The notes: generated by a model from the sequence alone, not told the origin. 34,530 nucleotides of DNA from Iodobacter sp. (GCF_025352645.1 NZ_JANXSO010000087.1:1-34530); one strand, 5' to 3'. Positions 17,899 to 27,500 are shown, numbered from the stretch's first letter. Translations and numbers: made by a program.

Positions 17899-18144
17899 TT
17901 AACGGAAATTAGCAAGATAGGCATCAAGTGCTGCTTGATCAAGGTGGTAATGGCATATTTCCACCCCGTCCGCAGCGGCCAAAACCGGCACCCATTCGCC
18001 ATACTTCTCTTCTAAATGATCGACATCATCGATATCAATCCATTCTAAAACAAAGCCCTTAGCCACGGCCTGCTGCTGCAAAGCATCGCGCATCACCAAG
18101 CACAGCCCGCAATATTCGCGGCCATATAATTTAAGAGCAATCAT
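17899..18144 (-). CDS. Glutaredoxin-like (DUF836) thioredoxin-fold protein
   Basis: An 81-aa thioredoxin-fold protein with the redox motif CGLC (12-15) after a first strand LKLYGREY, then WIDIDD, and the cis-proline in WVPVL. This fits the glutaredoxin-like PF05768/DUF836 family, often found between degP and lepA in betaproteobacteria. It presumably handles thiol-disulfide exchange in the cytosol; its partner is unknown. The start overlaps the degP stop by 4 bases, so it is part of the same transcript. Confidence 0.9.
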   Translation of the reverse strand: MIALKLYGREYCGLCLVMRDALQQQAVAKGFVLEWIDIDDVDHLEEKYGEWVPVLAAADGVEICHYHLDQAALDAYLANFR

Positions 18145-19550
18145 TTCGCTGGCGCACGAATAGTCATAAACATCGAAGCATCGCCACGAATCACCCGCAG
18201 TGCACTGGCTTCATTTGGCTTAAGCGCGGTCAGTAGCTGCTTTAACTGGCCAAGGCTGGTGAGCTCTTGATTGGCCACCGCCACGATTAAATCGCCGGCC
18301 TGCAAGCCTGCCTTTGCTGAAGGGCCACGCACCGCTTGTACTTGAACGGCAAATTTTAGGCCCATAGCCTTAAGCTGTGCCGCCTCAACTGCCTGCAAAG
18401 ACAAACCAAAGCGCCCGCCTTCATCATTTTGATTGCCGCGGTATTCACGCTCTGCATTGATGCGATCGGATTGCTCAAGCACACCAATTGTCACAGCAAC
18501 ATCACGCAGTGCTTTATCACGCCAAACCTGTACTGGCACTTTGGTGCCTGGGCGAACAGCGGCAACATACTTAGGCAAATCGCTCGATGTAGTGACAGCC
18601 TGACCGTTAAATTTCAAGATCACATCGCCAGGCTTTAAGCCTGCTTTATCGGCGGGGCCGTCTTTTTCTACGCTAGCCAGCAGTGCACCGCTTACTTTGC
18701 TTAAACCAAAGCTTTTAGCTAAATCATCGTTTAGCTCTTGAATAGCCACACCGATTCGACCACGCGTGACTTTGCCGGTGGCTTTTAATTCATCCGCCAC
18801 CTTCATCACCACATCAACCGGAATCGAGAACGATAGCCCCATAAAGCCACCCGAACGGCTGTAAATTTGCGAATTAATCCCAACCACTTCACCGGCCATA
18901 TTAAATAGCGGCCCGCCTGAATTACCTGGGTTAATCGCCACATCAGTCTGAATAAACGGCACAAAGGTTTCATCTGGCAGGCTGCGGCCTTTGGCTGAAA
19001 CAATGCCCGCTGTCACCGTATTTTCAAAGCCAAATGGCGAGCCAATCGCCACCACCCACTCACCCACTTTGAGCTTATTTGCATCGCCAAGCGTGACTTT
19101 GGGCAAGCCTGTGGCATCAATTTTAAGTAAAGCCACATCAGTACGGGCATCCGCCCCAATCACTTTGGCTTTAAATGTGCGCTTATCTGTTAACTTAACG
19201 GTGATTTCATCAGCCTGCGCAATCACATGGGCATTGGTAAGAATATAACCATCCGCCGCCATGATAAAACCAGAGCCTAGAGATTGCGCCTGACGCTCAC
19301 GAGGCTGCTGATGCTGGCCATTTCGCGGAATCATTCGCGGCACAGGAAAACCAAAACGGCGGAAAATATCCATACCGTCTTCATCGCCCACTTGCTGCGG
19401 CTGCTCTTTGATAGTGGACGTGGTTGAGATATTCACCACGGCACGGCCTTCTTTTTCGACCAGCTGGGTGAAATCAGGCAGGTTAGCTGCCGCAAAAGAG
19501 GCACTCGCTACAAAACCCAAACTTAAACTGGCAATTAGTTTTTTCATCAT
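18141..19550 (-). CDS. degP: DegP/MucD-type periplasmic serine protease
   Basis: A 469-aa HtrA-family protease. A signal peptide covers about 1-21 (cleavage after FAA). The protease domain carries the triad H108 (TNAHVI), D138 (RTDVALL) and S211 (NPGNSGGP), and two PDZ domains follow at about 265-365 and 375-465. It degrades or refolds misfolded envelope proteins and is a standard member of the envelope-stress regulon. The start is ATG 19550 or the adjacent ATG 19547; either way it overlaps the rseC stop. In Pseudomonas the gene at this place is called mucD. Placement right behind rseC suggests direct control by RpoE. Confidence 0.95.
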   Translation of the reverse strand: MMKKLIASLSLGFVASASFAAANLPDFTQLVEKEGRAVVNISTTSTIKEQPQQVGDEDGMDIFRRFGFPVPRMIPRNGQHQQPRERQAQSLGSGFIMAADGYILTNAHVIAQADEITVKLTDKRTFKAKVIGADARTDVALLKIDATGLPKVTLGDANKLKVGEWVVAIGSPFGFENTVTAGIVSAKGRSLPDETFVPFIQTDVAINPGNSGGPLFNMAGEVVGINSQIYSRSGGFMGLSFSIPVDVVMKVADELKATGKVTRGRIGVAIQELNDDLAKSFGLSKVSGALLASVEKDGPADKAGLKPGDVILKFNGQAVTTSSDLPKYVAAVRPGTKVPVQVWRDKALRDVAVTIGVLEQSDRINAEREYRGNQNDEGGRFGLSLQAVEAAQLKAMGLKFAVQVQAVRGPSAKAGLQAGDLIVAVANQELTSLGQLKQLLTALKPNEASALRVIRGDASMFMTIRAPAK

Positions 19551-20020
19551 GATTTACGTTTCATCTGACAAGGGCTAAGAAACGGCGAGGGGCTTAATTG
19601 CCTACTCGCCACAATGACTGGTTCGGCAGAGGCCGCCAGCTGGTGCTGCTGCTTAAGCAAAACAAAACCCACTACAAATCCGATACACGCGCCAAGGACA
19701 GAATATGCAGGCGATTGAGGCATAAGCCATTGCCCTAGAGCCGCCCCTGCAATCAGCAACAGCAGAGGCACACCATAAGCCCACACGGCGGTTTTAAGCA
19801 GCTGTTGCTCTGCCACAGCCACAGTCACCAAATCACCCGCCTTAGATGACAACGGACTTTGCACTCGAAAGCCTTCTTGAGCCTGTGCAAACAAGCGGCT
19901 CACCGCCACCGATTTGCAACCGGTTTTAGGATCGCATTGCCCGCAAGGCGTATGTGGCTTGATTTTAACCCAAGCATGCCGCCCATCGACGCGAATCACC
20001 TGTGCTTCAGTTTCAATCAT
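19547..20020 (-). CDS. rseC: RseC/MucC family protein
   Basis: A 157-aa inner-membrane protein. The N-terminal domain has a Cys cluster (C26, C29, C35 in CGQCDPKTGC) and a beta-rich core, and two transmembrane helices lie at about 78-99 and 104-122. RseC/MucC proteins modulate the sigma-E system, and some relatives help reduce SoxR. The gene sits between rseB and degP and overlaps degP. Confidence 0.92.
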   Translation of the reverse strand: MIETEAQVIRVDGRHAWVKIKPHTPCGQCDPKTGCKSVAVSRLFAQAQEGFRVQSPLSSKAGDLVTVAVAEQQLLKTAVWAYGVPLLLLIAGAALGQWLMPQSPAYSVLGACIGFVVGFVLLKQQHQLAASAEPVIVASRQLSPSPFLSPCQMKRKS

Positions 20021-20026
20021 GCTTAT

Positions 20027-21001
20027 TTACTTTTGTGGATTAAAAGCAAGCGCAAAGGCCTTTACCGTATCGGCAGGTACTTCACCCAATACTGTGACCA
20101 TTTTTCCATCAATTTGCCGCACAAACATATGCATAGCACTTTGATGAGAAGCGCCTTCTTTGACTTCAGCGATGGCAGGCTCTAAAAACACCGACACCGT
20201 CACCAAGCCATCGCTATACAAATGCTGCACAACCGGCATTTCTTTGCCGATCAAAGAGCGCTGAATACTTTTAAGAAAGCGAAAACCACGTGGCAAATGC
20301 TCAATCTTCCATGAAGGCTCAACGGGGCTGCTGGCTACGCCTTGATTGGATTCCATCACCACAGCGCGCAATGGATTAACAGGGCTAAGCAAAGCGCGAT
20401 CAATCTTGCCGAGCACAAGGTTTGAAAACACAAATAACTCAACCGGCTGCGAATAAGGCCCAAGACGCTCAGATTTAAGAATTAAGCCACTTTCAGTGTG
20501 CATCCATAAACGCATAGGGAATCGAAACACATCCCGCGGCTCCAGCTCAAGCACCTGTGCATTTAGGCCAGCAACCCGCTCCATGCCTAATTTCTTTAAC
20601 TTGTAATTAAGCAGCACCGCTTCGGCTGTTTCTGGCAAATGCTGAGGGAAAAGTTTTGAGCTAAAGCGGCGATCTAAAGAAACTGGCCTTTTAGAAGGCA
20701 AGTAAATGCTGATTTGATCGCCTTTTCTCACGTACTCACGGCGTGGACCATCTAAGGATTCACGACGCTCAATCTCAAGCGGCTCACTGCCTACATGCAC
20801 AATTCGGAAAGTTTCTGTCGCATCACCATGCTGATGCGTGAACGTACCTTGAAAATCAGCTTGCTTGGCCGCAGCCACCATCCGATTCAGCAAAACAGCC
20901 GCGTCTGCGTTATTTAGCTCAGACGCAGCCCAAGCACTCACCGGCAAAAACAAACTTACACATAATACAAGGGGTTTTAATCTATCCAGCAAGTCGCTCA
21001 T
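20027..21001 (-). CDS. rseB: Sigma-E factor regulatory protein RseB (MucB)
   Basis: A 324-aa periplasmic protein with a signal peptide at about 9-26 (ending AWA). The two-domain MucB/RseB lipid-binding body contains FQGTFTHQHGD near 55 and the LEPRDVFRFPMRLWMH segment near 160. RseB binds RseA in the periplasm and blocks its cleavage until displaced by envelope stress signals. The ATG directly abuts the rseA stop. Confidence 0.94.
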   Translation of the reverse strand: MSDLLDRLKPLVLCVSLFLPVSAWAASELNNADAAVLLNRMVAAAKQADFQGTFTHQHGDATETFRIVHVGSEPLEIERRESLDGPRREYVRKGDQISIYLPSKRPVSLDRRFSSKLFPQHLPETAEAVLLNYKLKKLGMERVAGLNAQVLELEPRDVFRFPMRLWMHTESGLILKSERLGPYSQPVELFVFSNLVLGKIDRALLSPVNPLRAVVMESNQGVASSPVEPSWKIEHLPRGFRFLKSIQRSLIGKEMPVVQHLYSDGLVTVSVFLEPAIAEVKEGASHQSAMHMFVRQIDGKMVTVLGEVPADTVKAFALAFNPQK

Positions 21002-21487
21002 TTAGCGCACAATCTCCGTGCCAAAATCAGCGTAAACGATATCTCGCTCCGCCAAAACATTGCCAGATTCTTGGCTATGCGCCGCCAAATAAGCACGCAC
21101 GGCTGGCGCTTTTGCCACCATTTTATGATTACTCTGCACCGCAACCATTGCAGGAGCAGTGTTTAAAACCGTATTAGATTGCCAAACTGCTACACCGACA
21201 AAGGCGATCGATGCCGCTGCAGTTAAAGGCACCAGTAGTTTTTTCATCCCCGAACTACGCTTTAAGCGCTGTGGCGCAACCACCGTTGGCTCGGCGGCCA
21301 ATCGCGCAGAAAAACGCTGCATAAACTGCGGCGACAAGAGCGGATGTTCTTGTAAGCTATCGCTGGCCAGATGCCAATCGTACCAAGCATTCGTTAACTC
21401 AGGCTTGCGTTTCATTTCAGCTAATAAGCCATCCATCTCTGAGACATCCAGCTCGCCATCCATCAAGGCGGAAAGTTTCTCTTTCAT
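21002..21487 (-). CDS. rseA: Anti-sigma-E factor RseA (MucA)
   Basis: A 161-aa single-pass membrane protein. The cytosolic N-terminal anti-sigma domain starts MKEKLSALMDGEL, which is characteristic of RseA. A transmembrane segment lies at about 84-102, and a periplasmic tail follows that would be cut by DegS-type proteases. It sequesters RpoE at the membrane. It lies 30 bases downstream of the rpoE stop. Confidence 0.93.
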   Translation of the reverse strand: MKEKLSALMDGELDVSEMDGLLAEMKRKPELTNAWYDWHLASDSLQEHPLLSPQFMQRFSARLAAEPTVVAPQRLKRSSGMKKLLVPLTAAASIAFVGVAVWQSNTVLNTAPAMVAVQSNHKMVAKAPAVRAYLAAHSQESGNVLAERDIVYADFGTEIVR

Positions 21488-21517
21488 CGTATTTCCCTCT
21501 CATATCTTATGCAAAGC

Positions 21518-22129
21518 TTACCAGCGCTTATCTCGACCAACGATATCCAATAAGGGCCTCAGCTTGCTTGCTATTGCCTCTCGGGCGCGAAAAATACGTG
21601 AGCGCACCGTGCCGATGGGGCAATTCATCACCGCAGCGATGTCTTCATAACTTAAACCATCCATTTCACGCAAGGTAATCGCTGTACGTAGCTCAGATGG
21701 CAACTCATCCACCACTGCATTTACTGTAGAGACAATCTGCCGGTTAGAGAGTTCAGTTTCAGGCGTATGGTAATCCGGTATTTGTGCCGCAGCATCCAAC
21801 GACTCACCCTCTTCGTCCTCGTAATCCGCCAATAGCTGCGGACGACGGCCTAAAGTCGACAAATGATTTTTTGCGGTATTGATAGCAATACGATAAAGCC
21901 AAGTATAAAAAGCACTTTCCCCACGAAAGGAAGGCAAGGCACGATAGGCCTTGATAAAAGACTCTTGTGATACGTCTTCAATTTCGTTTTGATCACGAAT
22001 CAGACGCGACAATAGCCGCGCCACACGACGCTGGTACTTCACCACCAACAGCTCAAAAGCACGCTTATCACCTGCCTGCGCCCGTACTACAAGCTCCTGA
22101 TCGATGTCACGATCGGTACGCTGAATCAA
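21518..22129 (-). CDS. rpoE: RNA polymerase sigma-E factor (RpoE/AlgU)
   Basis: An ECF sigma factor of about 203 aa. Region 2 has VSQESFIKAYRALPSFRGES and FYTWLYRIAINTAKNHL. Region 4 has LPSELRTAITLREMDGLSYE and IGTVRSRIFRAREAI. I place the start at TTG 22129, which has GGAGG five bases upstream. A longer reading from TTG 22141 would begin inside that Shine-Dalgarno, and there is no suitable ATG. It directs transcription of envelope-stress genes and normally its own operon. I could not identify a convincing sigma-E promoter in the upstream region. Confidence 0.95.
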   Translation of the reverse strand: MIQRTDRDIDQELVVRAQAGDKRAFELLVVKYQRRVARLLSRLIRDQNEIEDVSQESFIKAYRALPSFRGESAFYTWLYRIAINTAKNHLSTLGRRPQLLADYEDEEGESLDAAAQIPDYHTPETELSNRQIVSTVNAVVDELPSELRTAITLREMDGLSYEDIAAVMNCPIGTVRSRIFRAREAIASKLRPLLDIVGRDKRW

Positions 22130-22326
22130 GGATACCTCCAAAATAAATTTCTAGCTGTCTGTCAAAATTAAGCACCCACAAGGCATGGTGTCTTGCTTAA
22201 AGACGCCCACAAACCTTGAAGTGATGTGTTGGCACGCAAGATAAAATGCGTAGCGCATAAGAAAATCAGTTTCCCACAACAAATCCGCCTTAATTCTGAC
22301 AGGCTACCTGTGACATGGGGCTAACC

Positions 22327-22340
22327 ATGATCTTTATCAA
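22327..22340. promoter_or_regulatory. FNR/ANR-like palindrome upstream of nadB
   Basis: ATGATCTTTATCAA matches the FNR/ANR consensus TTGAT-N4-ATCAA with one mismatch (first base). The inner TGAT-N4-ATCA is perfect. It lies about 100 bases before the nadB start in the 309-base region shared with divergent rpoE. The rest of that region (22130-22438) shows no gene. Binding is not demonstrated; one such match by chance in this window is possible. Confidence 0.35.
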
Positions 22341-22438
22341 GTCAATCTGCACTTATACGAACAGATTTGGCTTTATACACGGCTACGTAAGTCTGGCCTC
22401 TGTTAATATTTCATTTTTCTGGGAATGGAACATCAGCA

Positions 22439-24022
22439 ATGCGGGAATTTGATGCGTTAATTATTGGCAGCGGTCTTGGCGGGATGACCATGGCACTGCA
22501 CTTAGCTGACCACATCAAAGTGGGTCTGGTCACCAAACGCGAATTGCGCGATGGTGGCAGTGGTTGGGCACAAGGCGGCATTGCGGCAGTACTTGATGGC
22601 ACCGACAGCGTAGAGCTGCATATCCGTGACACCCACGTTGCAGGCGCAGGCCTGTGCGATCACGACAGCACACGCTTTATTGTGGAACACTCCAAAGAAG
22701 CGATTGATTGGCTCATTCAAATGGGCGTGCCCTTCACCAAAGACACCGAAGGCGATAGCGCTTATCAAGGCTACCACCTCACCCGCGAAGGCGGCCACAG
22801 CCACCGGCGTATTATTCATGCTGCAGATGCTACTGGTGCTGCCGTGATCGACACGCTGGCGCATAAAGTAGCCTCCCACCCCAATATCACCGTGCTTGAA
22901 TCACATATTGCCGTTGATTTAATTACCGACCAAAAGCTAGGTCGTGAAGGTAAGCACTGCTATGGCGCTTACGTTTACAATAAAGAAACGGACCACGTTG
23001 AAACCATCGTCGCCCGTTCTACCGTGCTGGCTAGCGGCGGTGCGGGCAAAGTTTACCTCTATACCACCAATCCCGATGTAGCAACGGGTGACGGCATTGC
23101 TATGGGCTGGCGTGCAGGCTGCCGCGTTGCCAACATGGAATTCATCCAATTTCACCCCACCTGCCTTTATCACCCGCACGCCAAATCATTTTTGATCACT
23201 GAAGCCGTACGTGGTGAAGGCGGCATATTAAGACTACCTGACGGCACCCGCTTTATGCCCCTGCACGACGAACGTGCCGAGCTGGCTCCGCGTGATATCG
23301 TGGCCCGCGCTATCGACTTTGAAATGAAAAAAGGCGGTTTTGACTGCGTTTATCTGGATATCTCCTATAAACCCGCCGCGTTTATTAAAGAGCACTTCCC
23401 AAATATCTATCTCCGTTGCTTAGAGCTGGGCATCGACATCACCAAAGAGCCCATCCCCGTTGTGCCTGCCGCACATTACACCTGCGGCGGCGTAGTGAGC
23501 GACATGGCTGGCCGCACCGATGTTGCCAGCCTCTATGCCGTGGGCGAAGTCGCCTGCACCGGTCTACACGGGGCAAACCGCCTTGCCTCCAACTCCTTAC
23601 TGGAATGCATGGTTCTTGGCAAAGCTGCCGCCACCGACATCTTAAAAGCCGCCACCACTGAGCGCCCAAATATCCCCGAGTGGGATGAAAGCCAAGTCAC
23701 CGATCCCGACGAAGAAGTAGTGATCTCGCACAACTGGGATGAATTACGCCGCTTTATGTGGGATTACGTGGGCATTGTGCGCACCAACAAGCGCCTAGAG
23801 CGCGCCCTGCATCGCATTGAGCTACTGCAGCATGAGATCGACGATTACTACAGCAACTTCCGCGTTTCTAACGATTTAATCGAGCTGCGCAATCTAGTGC
23901 AATCGGCCGAGCTGATCGTGCGCTGCGCCATGGATAGAAAAGAAAGCCGCGGCCTGCATTACAGCCGCGATTATCCAGGCATGCTAAACGAGGCAAAAAG
24001 CACCATTCTGAGCCCAGATTAA
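22439..24022 (+). CDS. nadB: L-aspartate oxidase
   Basis: A 527-aa flavoprotein. The FAD dinucleotide motif [13 protein letters not shown] is at 8-20. NadB segments [23 protein letters not shown] and [15 protein letters not shown] are present, and the C-terminal helical domain ends the protein. It oxidises L-aspartate to iminoaspartate, the first step of de novo NAD synthesis, using O2 or fumarate as electron acceptor. It diverges from rpoE, as in several other proteobacteria. nadA and nadC are not in the window. Confidence 0.97.
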   Translation: MREFDALIIGSGLGGMTMALHLADHIKVGLVTKRELRDGGSGWAQGGIAAVLDGTDSVELHIRDTHVAGAGLCDHDSTRFIVEHSKEAIDWLIQMGVPFTKDTEGDSAYQGYHLTREGGHSHRRIIHAADATGAAVIDTLAHKVASHPNITVLESHIAVDLITDQKLGREGKHCYGAYVYNKETDHVETIVARSTVLASGGAGKVYLYTTNPDVATGDGIAMGWRAGCRVANMEFIQFHPTCLYHPHAKSFLITEAVRGEGGILRLPDGTRFMPLHDERAELAPRDIVARAIDFEMKKGGFDCVYLDISYKPAAFIKEHFPNIYLRCLELGIDITKEPIPVVPAAHYTCGGVVSDMAGRTDVASLYAVGEVACTGLHGANRLASNSLLECMVLGKAAATDILKAATTERPNIPEWDESQVTDPDEEVVISHNWDELRRFMWDYVGIVRTNKRLERALHRIELLQHEIDDYYSNFRVSNDLIELRNLVQSAELIVRCAMDRKESRGLHYSRDYPGMLNEAKSTILSPD

Positions 24023-24044
24023 AAGACTTCTGCTCTGCAAAAAT

Positions 24045-24073
24045 AAAACCCCGTGATTACTTTACGGGGTTTT
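24045..24073 (+). terminator. Rho-independent terminator of nadB, overlapping the convergent kinase gene end
   Basis: A perfect 10-bp inverted repeat, AAAACCCCGT (24045-24054) and ACGGGGTTTT (24064-24073), with a 9-base loop. It starts 23 bases after the nadB stop. It also includes the last codons and stop of the convergent kinase gene, and the A/T flanks allow function in both directions. Confidence 0.88.
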
Positions 24074-26423
24074 GTGCTTTAAAGGCGTCAAGCTCACTGC
24101 GTAGTTTTGCGACTAAATATTGTAAGTCTGCTACTGGCTTATTAGCGTTCACAAAGCACCGCTCTAGGTGCACAGCCACATCAGCAATTGCATCCGCTCC
24201 TACCACCAGCGCCGATCCATAGATTCGATGAGCATGCTCCCTTGCTTGTATATAATCTGAACACTGCAGAGCAATCGTTAAACCATCCCAATCAAGCAAT
24301 GCGGCATCAATAAATAATTTTGATAAGTCTTGAGGGATGGAAGAAACAGATTCATTCAAAGGTAAAACTTTATCCCCCAGCCAAAGGCGCAATAATTTCT
24401 CCAGCTCAACAATACGCAATGGCTTAGATAAAACCCCATTCATTCCCGCTTTTATACATTGTTCACGGTGCTGATCATCAATCGCGGCTGAGATAGCAAT
24501 AATAGGCAGGGGAGCTAAACAATGCAGCTCTTCATGGGCTCGAATACGCCTTGCCACCTCATAGCCATCCATTTTTGGCATAAAACAATCAAGTAGAATC
24601 ATGCCAATTTTTTCTCTTTCATCACCATTAAGAAGGGCAAGGGCAATTGGCCCACTTTGCGCAATCGAAACAGGATAACCCAGCTCTTTAAGCTGATTGC
24701 CTATGCTTACTTGGTTCAATGGGTGGTCATCAACCACTAACACCGTAGCCAGCCCCAATTTAGGAGCAACAAAAATATCTGCATTCTCACCATCTACAGA
24801 TAAAGCAGAATAAGTAACTAATTCAATAGGCAATGAAAGTAATACTTCTGTACCTCTGCCCTGCTGGCTTTTTAGCTGAATATCCCCACCCATTAGCTTA
24901 ATTAGCCGCTTACAAATTGCCAGACCTAAGCCTGATCCGCCAAAGTTACGTGTGGTAGAGTTATCTGCTTGCACAAAAGGGGTAAATAAATTTAACTGCC
25001 GCTCTTGAGAAATACCAATTCCAGTGTCTATTATTTTAATGCATAAAATTATGCTGCCATCTTCTAGTTTATTTAATTCTGCAGCGAAAACAATTTCTCC
25101 TTCGCTGGTAAATTTAATTGCATTAGAAAGCAAATTAGACAGTATTTGCTGCAAGCGGTATGAGTCGAGCATTGCGAATTTATTATCCAATTCAAGCAGA
25201 CAAAGTATAAATTTTAAATGTTTCTTTTCGGCAGAAATACGATGAATATCTGCAATAGATGTAAATAGTGAAGTTAAAGCGATGGGGCGCAATTCTAGCT
25301 CTACTCTATTTGAGCTTATTCTTGAAATATCCAGTACATTATCCAGTAGCTCAAGCAAAGCAGAGCCTGATGCATTAGCGATACTCATTAATTCTTTTTG
25401 CTTGGGAGTAAGCGGCGTGCGAAGCAATAGCTCTACCGAAGATAAAATTGCATTCATAGGGTTACGAATTTCATGGCTTATTACCGCCAAAAAAGTTGTC
25501 TTAATCTGTTCACTATATTCGGCTTTCTTTCTTGCTACTCTGGCCGTATGTGCAAACTGGATTGCCACTATAAACACCAACAAAAAAATCAACACACTAT
25601 ATCGGTAGTAATACAACACAGAAAACAAAGATGGCGCACCATGATTTGCATCATCCATCCATCGAAGATACATTTTATTTGTAGCATATGCGGTCATATT
25701 ATTGAGTGATTTATTAATAATAGAGCATAGTATTTTTTGTGATTTTTTAACACCAAAGGCATAGCTAACAGGAAATGATGCAATTGAGCCGCCTATACTC
25801 AACACCCCCGCATACTTTCGCTGTAAAACAGGCAAGATGATTGAATTTATTCCTATCATGGCATACATTTCGCCACGCGCAACAGCAGCCAATCCATCAT
25901 CAATTGAGTTAAATGCTACTAAATTGACTCCTGACAGCAACTCCTTTTGCATGTTTATATAAACACTATCTTTAATTACTGCAACTTTTTTTCCAACAAG
26001 CCCTTTAACATCCAAAGTAGCTGTTTCCATCGCCTTAGTTATAATGTATGTAAATCCTGTATAATATGGCTGAGTAAATAACATATCTTTTTTATTTAAT
26101 GTATTTTGAGTAATGGTAGCAGCATGCATATCTAAGTCACCACTACTCACTCTTTTTCTGGCCTCTGCAATCGTATTAGTGGGTATAAATACAAAAGACA
26201 AACCCGTCATTTTTTCTAATTCTTCAATATATTCTTTTGCATATCCTTTATGTACCCCGCCCTCAATATAGTCCATTGGATACATAGATGCTGCTGCGGT
26301 ATAATAAACAGTAGGGTGTTGCTTCATCCATTGGTATTCTTCAGCTGAATAGATCCCTCCAATTGCTTGGCGGCAATATAAATTTAAACTTAGCATTAGG
26401 ATTAATGCAGTCAATCTATGCAT
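24057..26423 (-). CDS. BvgS/EvgS-like hybrid sensor histidine kinase
   Basis: A 788-aa protein from ATG 26423 (an in-frame GTG at 26432 would add 3 residues but has no Shine-Dalgarno). In order it has a signal peptide (about 1-22), one periplasmic SBP_bac_3 (Venus-flytrap) domain (about 33-250), and a transmembrane segment (about 273-290). A HisKA domain with H317 in ISHEIRNPMNA and a HATPase follow (NLLSNAIKF, DTGIGIS, GGSGLGLAI). A receiver domain with phospho-acceptor D612 (LLDCFMPKMDGYE) precedes a C-terminal HPt domain with H732 (AHRIYGS). It should sense a small solute and run a phosphorelay. BvgS and EvgS have two flytrap domains; here there is one and no PAS. No DNA-binding response regulator is in the window. 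It lies 162 bases downstream of the fimbrial operon on the same strand, so control of the fimbriae is plausible but inferred. Confidence 0.92.
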   Translation of the reverse strand: MHRLTALILMLSLNLYCRQAIGGIYSAEEYQWMKQHPTVYYTAAASMYPMDYIEGGVHKGYAKEYIEELEKMTGLSFVFIPTNTIAEARKRVSSGDLDMHAATITQNTLNKKDMLFTQPYYTGFTYIITKAMETATLDVKGLVGKKVAVIKDSVYINMQKELLSGVNLVAFNSIDDGLAAVARGEMYAMIGINSIILPVLQRKYAGVLSIGGSIASFPVSYAFGVKKSQKILCSIINKSLNNMTAYATNKMYLRWMDDANHGAPSLFSVLYYYRYSVLIFLLVFIVAIQFAHTARVARKKAEYSEQIKTTFLAVISHEIRNPMNAILSSVELLLRTPLTPKQKELMSIANASGSALLELLDNVLDISRISSNRVELELRPIALTSLFTSIADIHRISAEKKHLKFILCLLELDNKFAMLDSYRLQQILSNLLSNAIKFTSEGEIVFAAELNKLEDGSIILCIKIIDTGIGISQERQLNLFTPFVQADNSTTRNFGGSGLGLAICKRLIKLMGGDIQLKSQQGRGTEVLLSLPIELVTYSALSVDGENADIFVAPKLGLATVLVVDDHPLNQVSIGNQLKELGYPVSIAQSGPIALALLNGDEREKIGMILLDCFMPKMDGYEVARRIRAHEELHCLAPLPIIAISAAIDDQHREQCIKAGMNGVLSKPLRIVELEKLLRLWLGDKVLPLNESVSSIPQDLSKLFIDAALLDWDGLTIALQCSDYIQAREHAHRIYGSALVVGADAIADVAVHLERCFVNANKPVADLQYLVAKLRSELDAFKAQNPVK

Positions 26424-26594
26424 AATTTTCACTCAAAAGACAACATCCCCATAAGGGAGATTGCCGTACCTCTTAAGCTTATTAAATATTTAAGCTAAAC
26501 CCTGCCGCACATCTAGCAGATCAACGTAGCACAATTCAAATCACACACTTAAAGCGCGCTAGATATACTGATCTACGCTGCTGATTTCCAGCAA

Positions 26595-27248
26595 TTATTG
26601 CAGCATTTTTTCAACAGTCAGCTCATTACTTAAAAACAACTTAGCGCCAGATAACGACACACTATCCACCCGCATTTCACCGCCAGGCGCCAAATAACGC
26701 TCTGCAATACAGGACTCTGTCTTGCTTGTATCCGTGCAAACCCCTTCCACATAAGCCAAGTAAGCGGTATTGCCAGTATTTTTTAATACATTATTTTCAA
26801 TCACATACGCCTGCTGTGCTTGCCGAGGCTGCACCACTAAAATGGTACTAAGGCTAGCCGAGCCAGAAAACCCAGCCCCTTGATAAGCTTTTACATAACC
26901 TGGACGCTCATGAAACGTCACACGGTAAAAGCGTGGCTGATTATCAGCGGGGCCTTGGTAATAAAGCTTTAACCATTTGCTTTCATTTGGGCGCAGTAGC
27001 AGCTGCTTAGGGCCATACATCAGCGCCCCCTTCTCCACTTTTTTTAAAAGTGCCCCAGCATAAGGCGGATCGGTTTCTTCTACCGTCACCTGATAAAACC
27101 GCGCTTGACTAGAGTCATTGCTAACGCTTTTTGCCAAAAAAGCACTTTTCGCCCCCATAAAGTAGGTCATCTCCCCTACCGACAAACTCCACGCAGGTGC
27201 ACATGGCACTAGCAACAATAAGCATACGAAGTATTTTATTATGCGCAC
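26595..27248 (-). CDS. Second fimbrial periplasmic chaperone (PapD-like)
   Basis: A 217-aa PapD-like immunoglobulin-fold chaperone. It has a signal peptide (about 1-22, ending WSL), then strands with YQVTVEETDPPY, LLLRPNESKWLKLYYQG (the G1-like basic region) and FYRVTFHERPG. The start is GTG at 27248 with GAGG upstream. These chaperones complete pilin subunits in the periplasm by donor-strand complementation. It is the last gene of the fimbrial set, 252 bases after the adhesin. It is clearly related to, but divergent from, the chaperone at 31814-32491, so it may be dedicated to the tip adhesin. Confidence 0.85.
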   Translation of the reverse strand: MRIIKYFVCLLLLVPCAPAWSLSVGEMTYFMGAKSAFLAKSVSNDSSQARFYQVTVEETDPPYAGALLKKVEKGALMYGPKQLLLRPNESKWLKLYYQGPADNQPRFYRVTFHERPGYVKAYQGAGFSGSASLSTILVVQPRQAQQAYVIENNVLKNTGNTAYLAYVEGVCTDTSKTESCIAERYLAPGGEMRVDSVSLSGAKLFLSNELTVEKMLQ

Positions 27249-27500
27249 CTATTTATCACCTCAGAATAAATATTTCCAATAGAAAAAACAATCTGACTAT
27301 GCCGCTTTCTCAATCTCATTATAAATATTGTAAGGCGAATGAAACTCGCGTTTTTATTCAGCATTGCTCGCGGTTCTTACCCGCCCTACAAACTCTAAAA
27401 CCAAGGCAAACACTCAAGAAATCCATTTACACGGAGTCCATTGAGCAAGAGGCATAATCAGAAAAAATAAAACAAATGACTTTAATGAGTACTTAATAGT

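Noticed and set aside
22130-22438. Sigma-E autoregulatory promoter for rpoE
   Set aside because: I looked for a GAACTT / TCTGA-type pair on the minus strand and found no convincing match at proper spacing.
27197-27457. 86-codon frame on the + strand between adhesin and second chaperone
   Set aside because: It starts within the chaperone gene on the other strand, has no Shine-Dalgarno and no recognisable sequence; I treat the region as intergenic.
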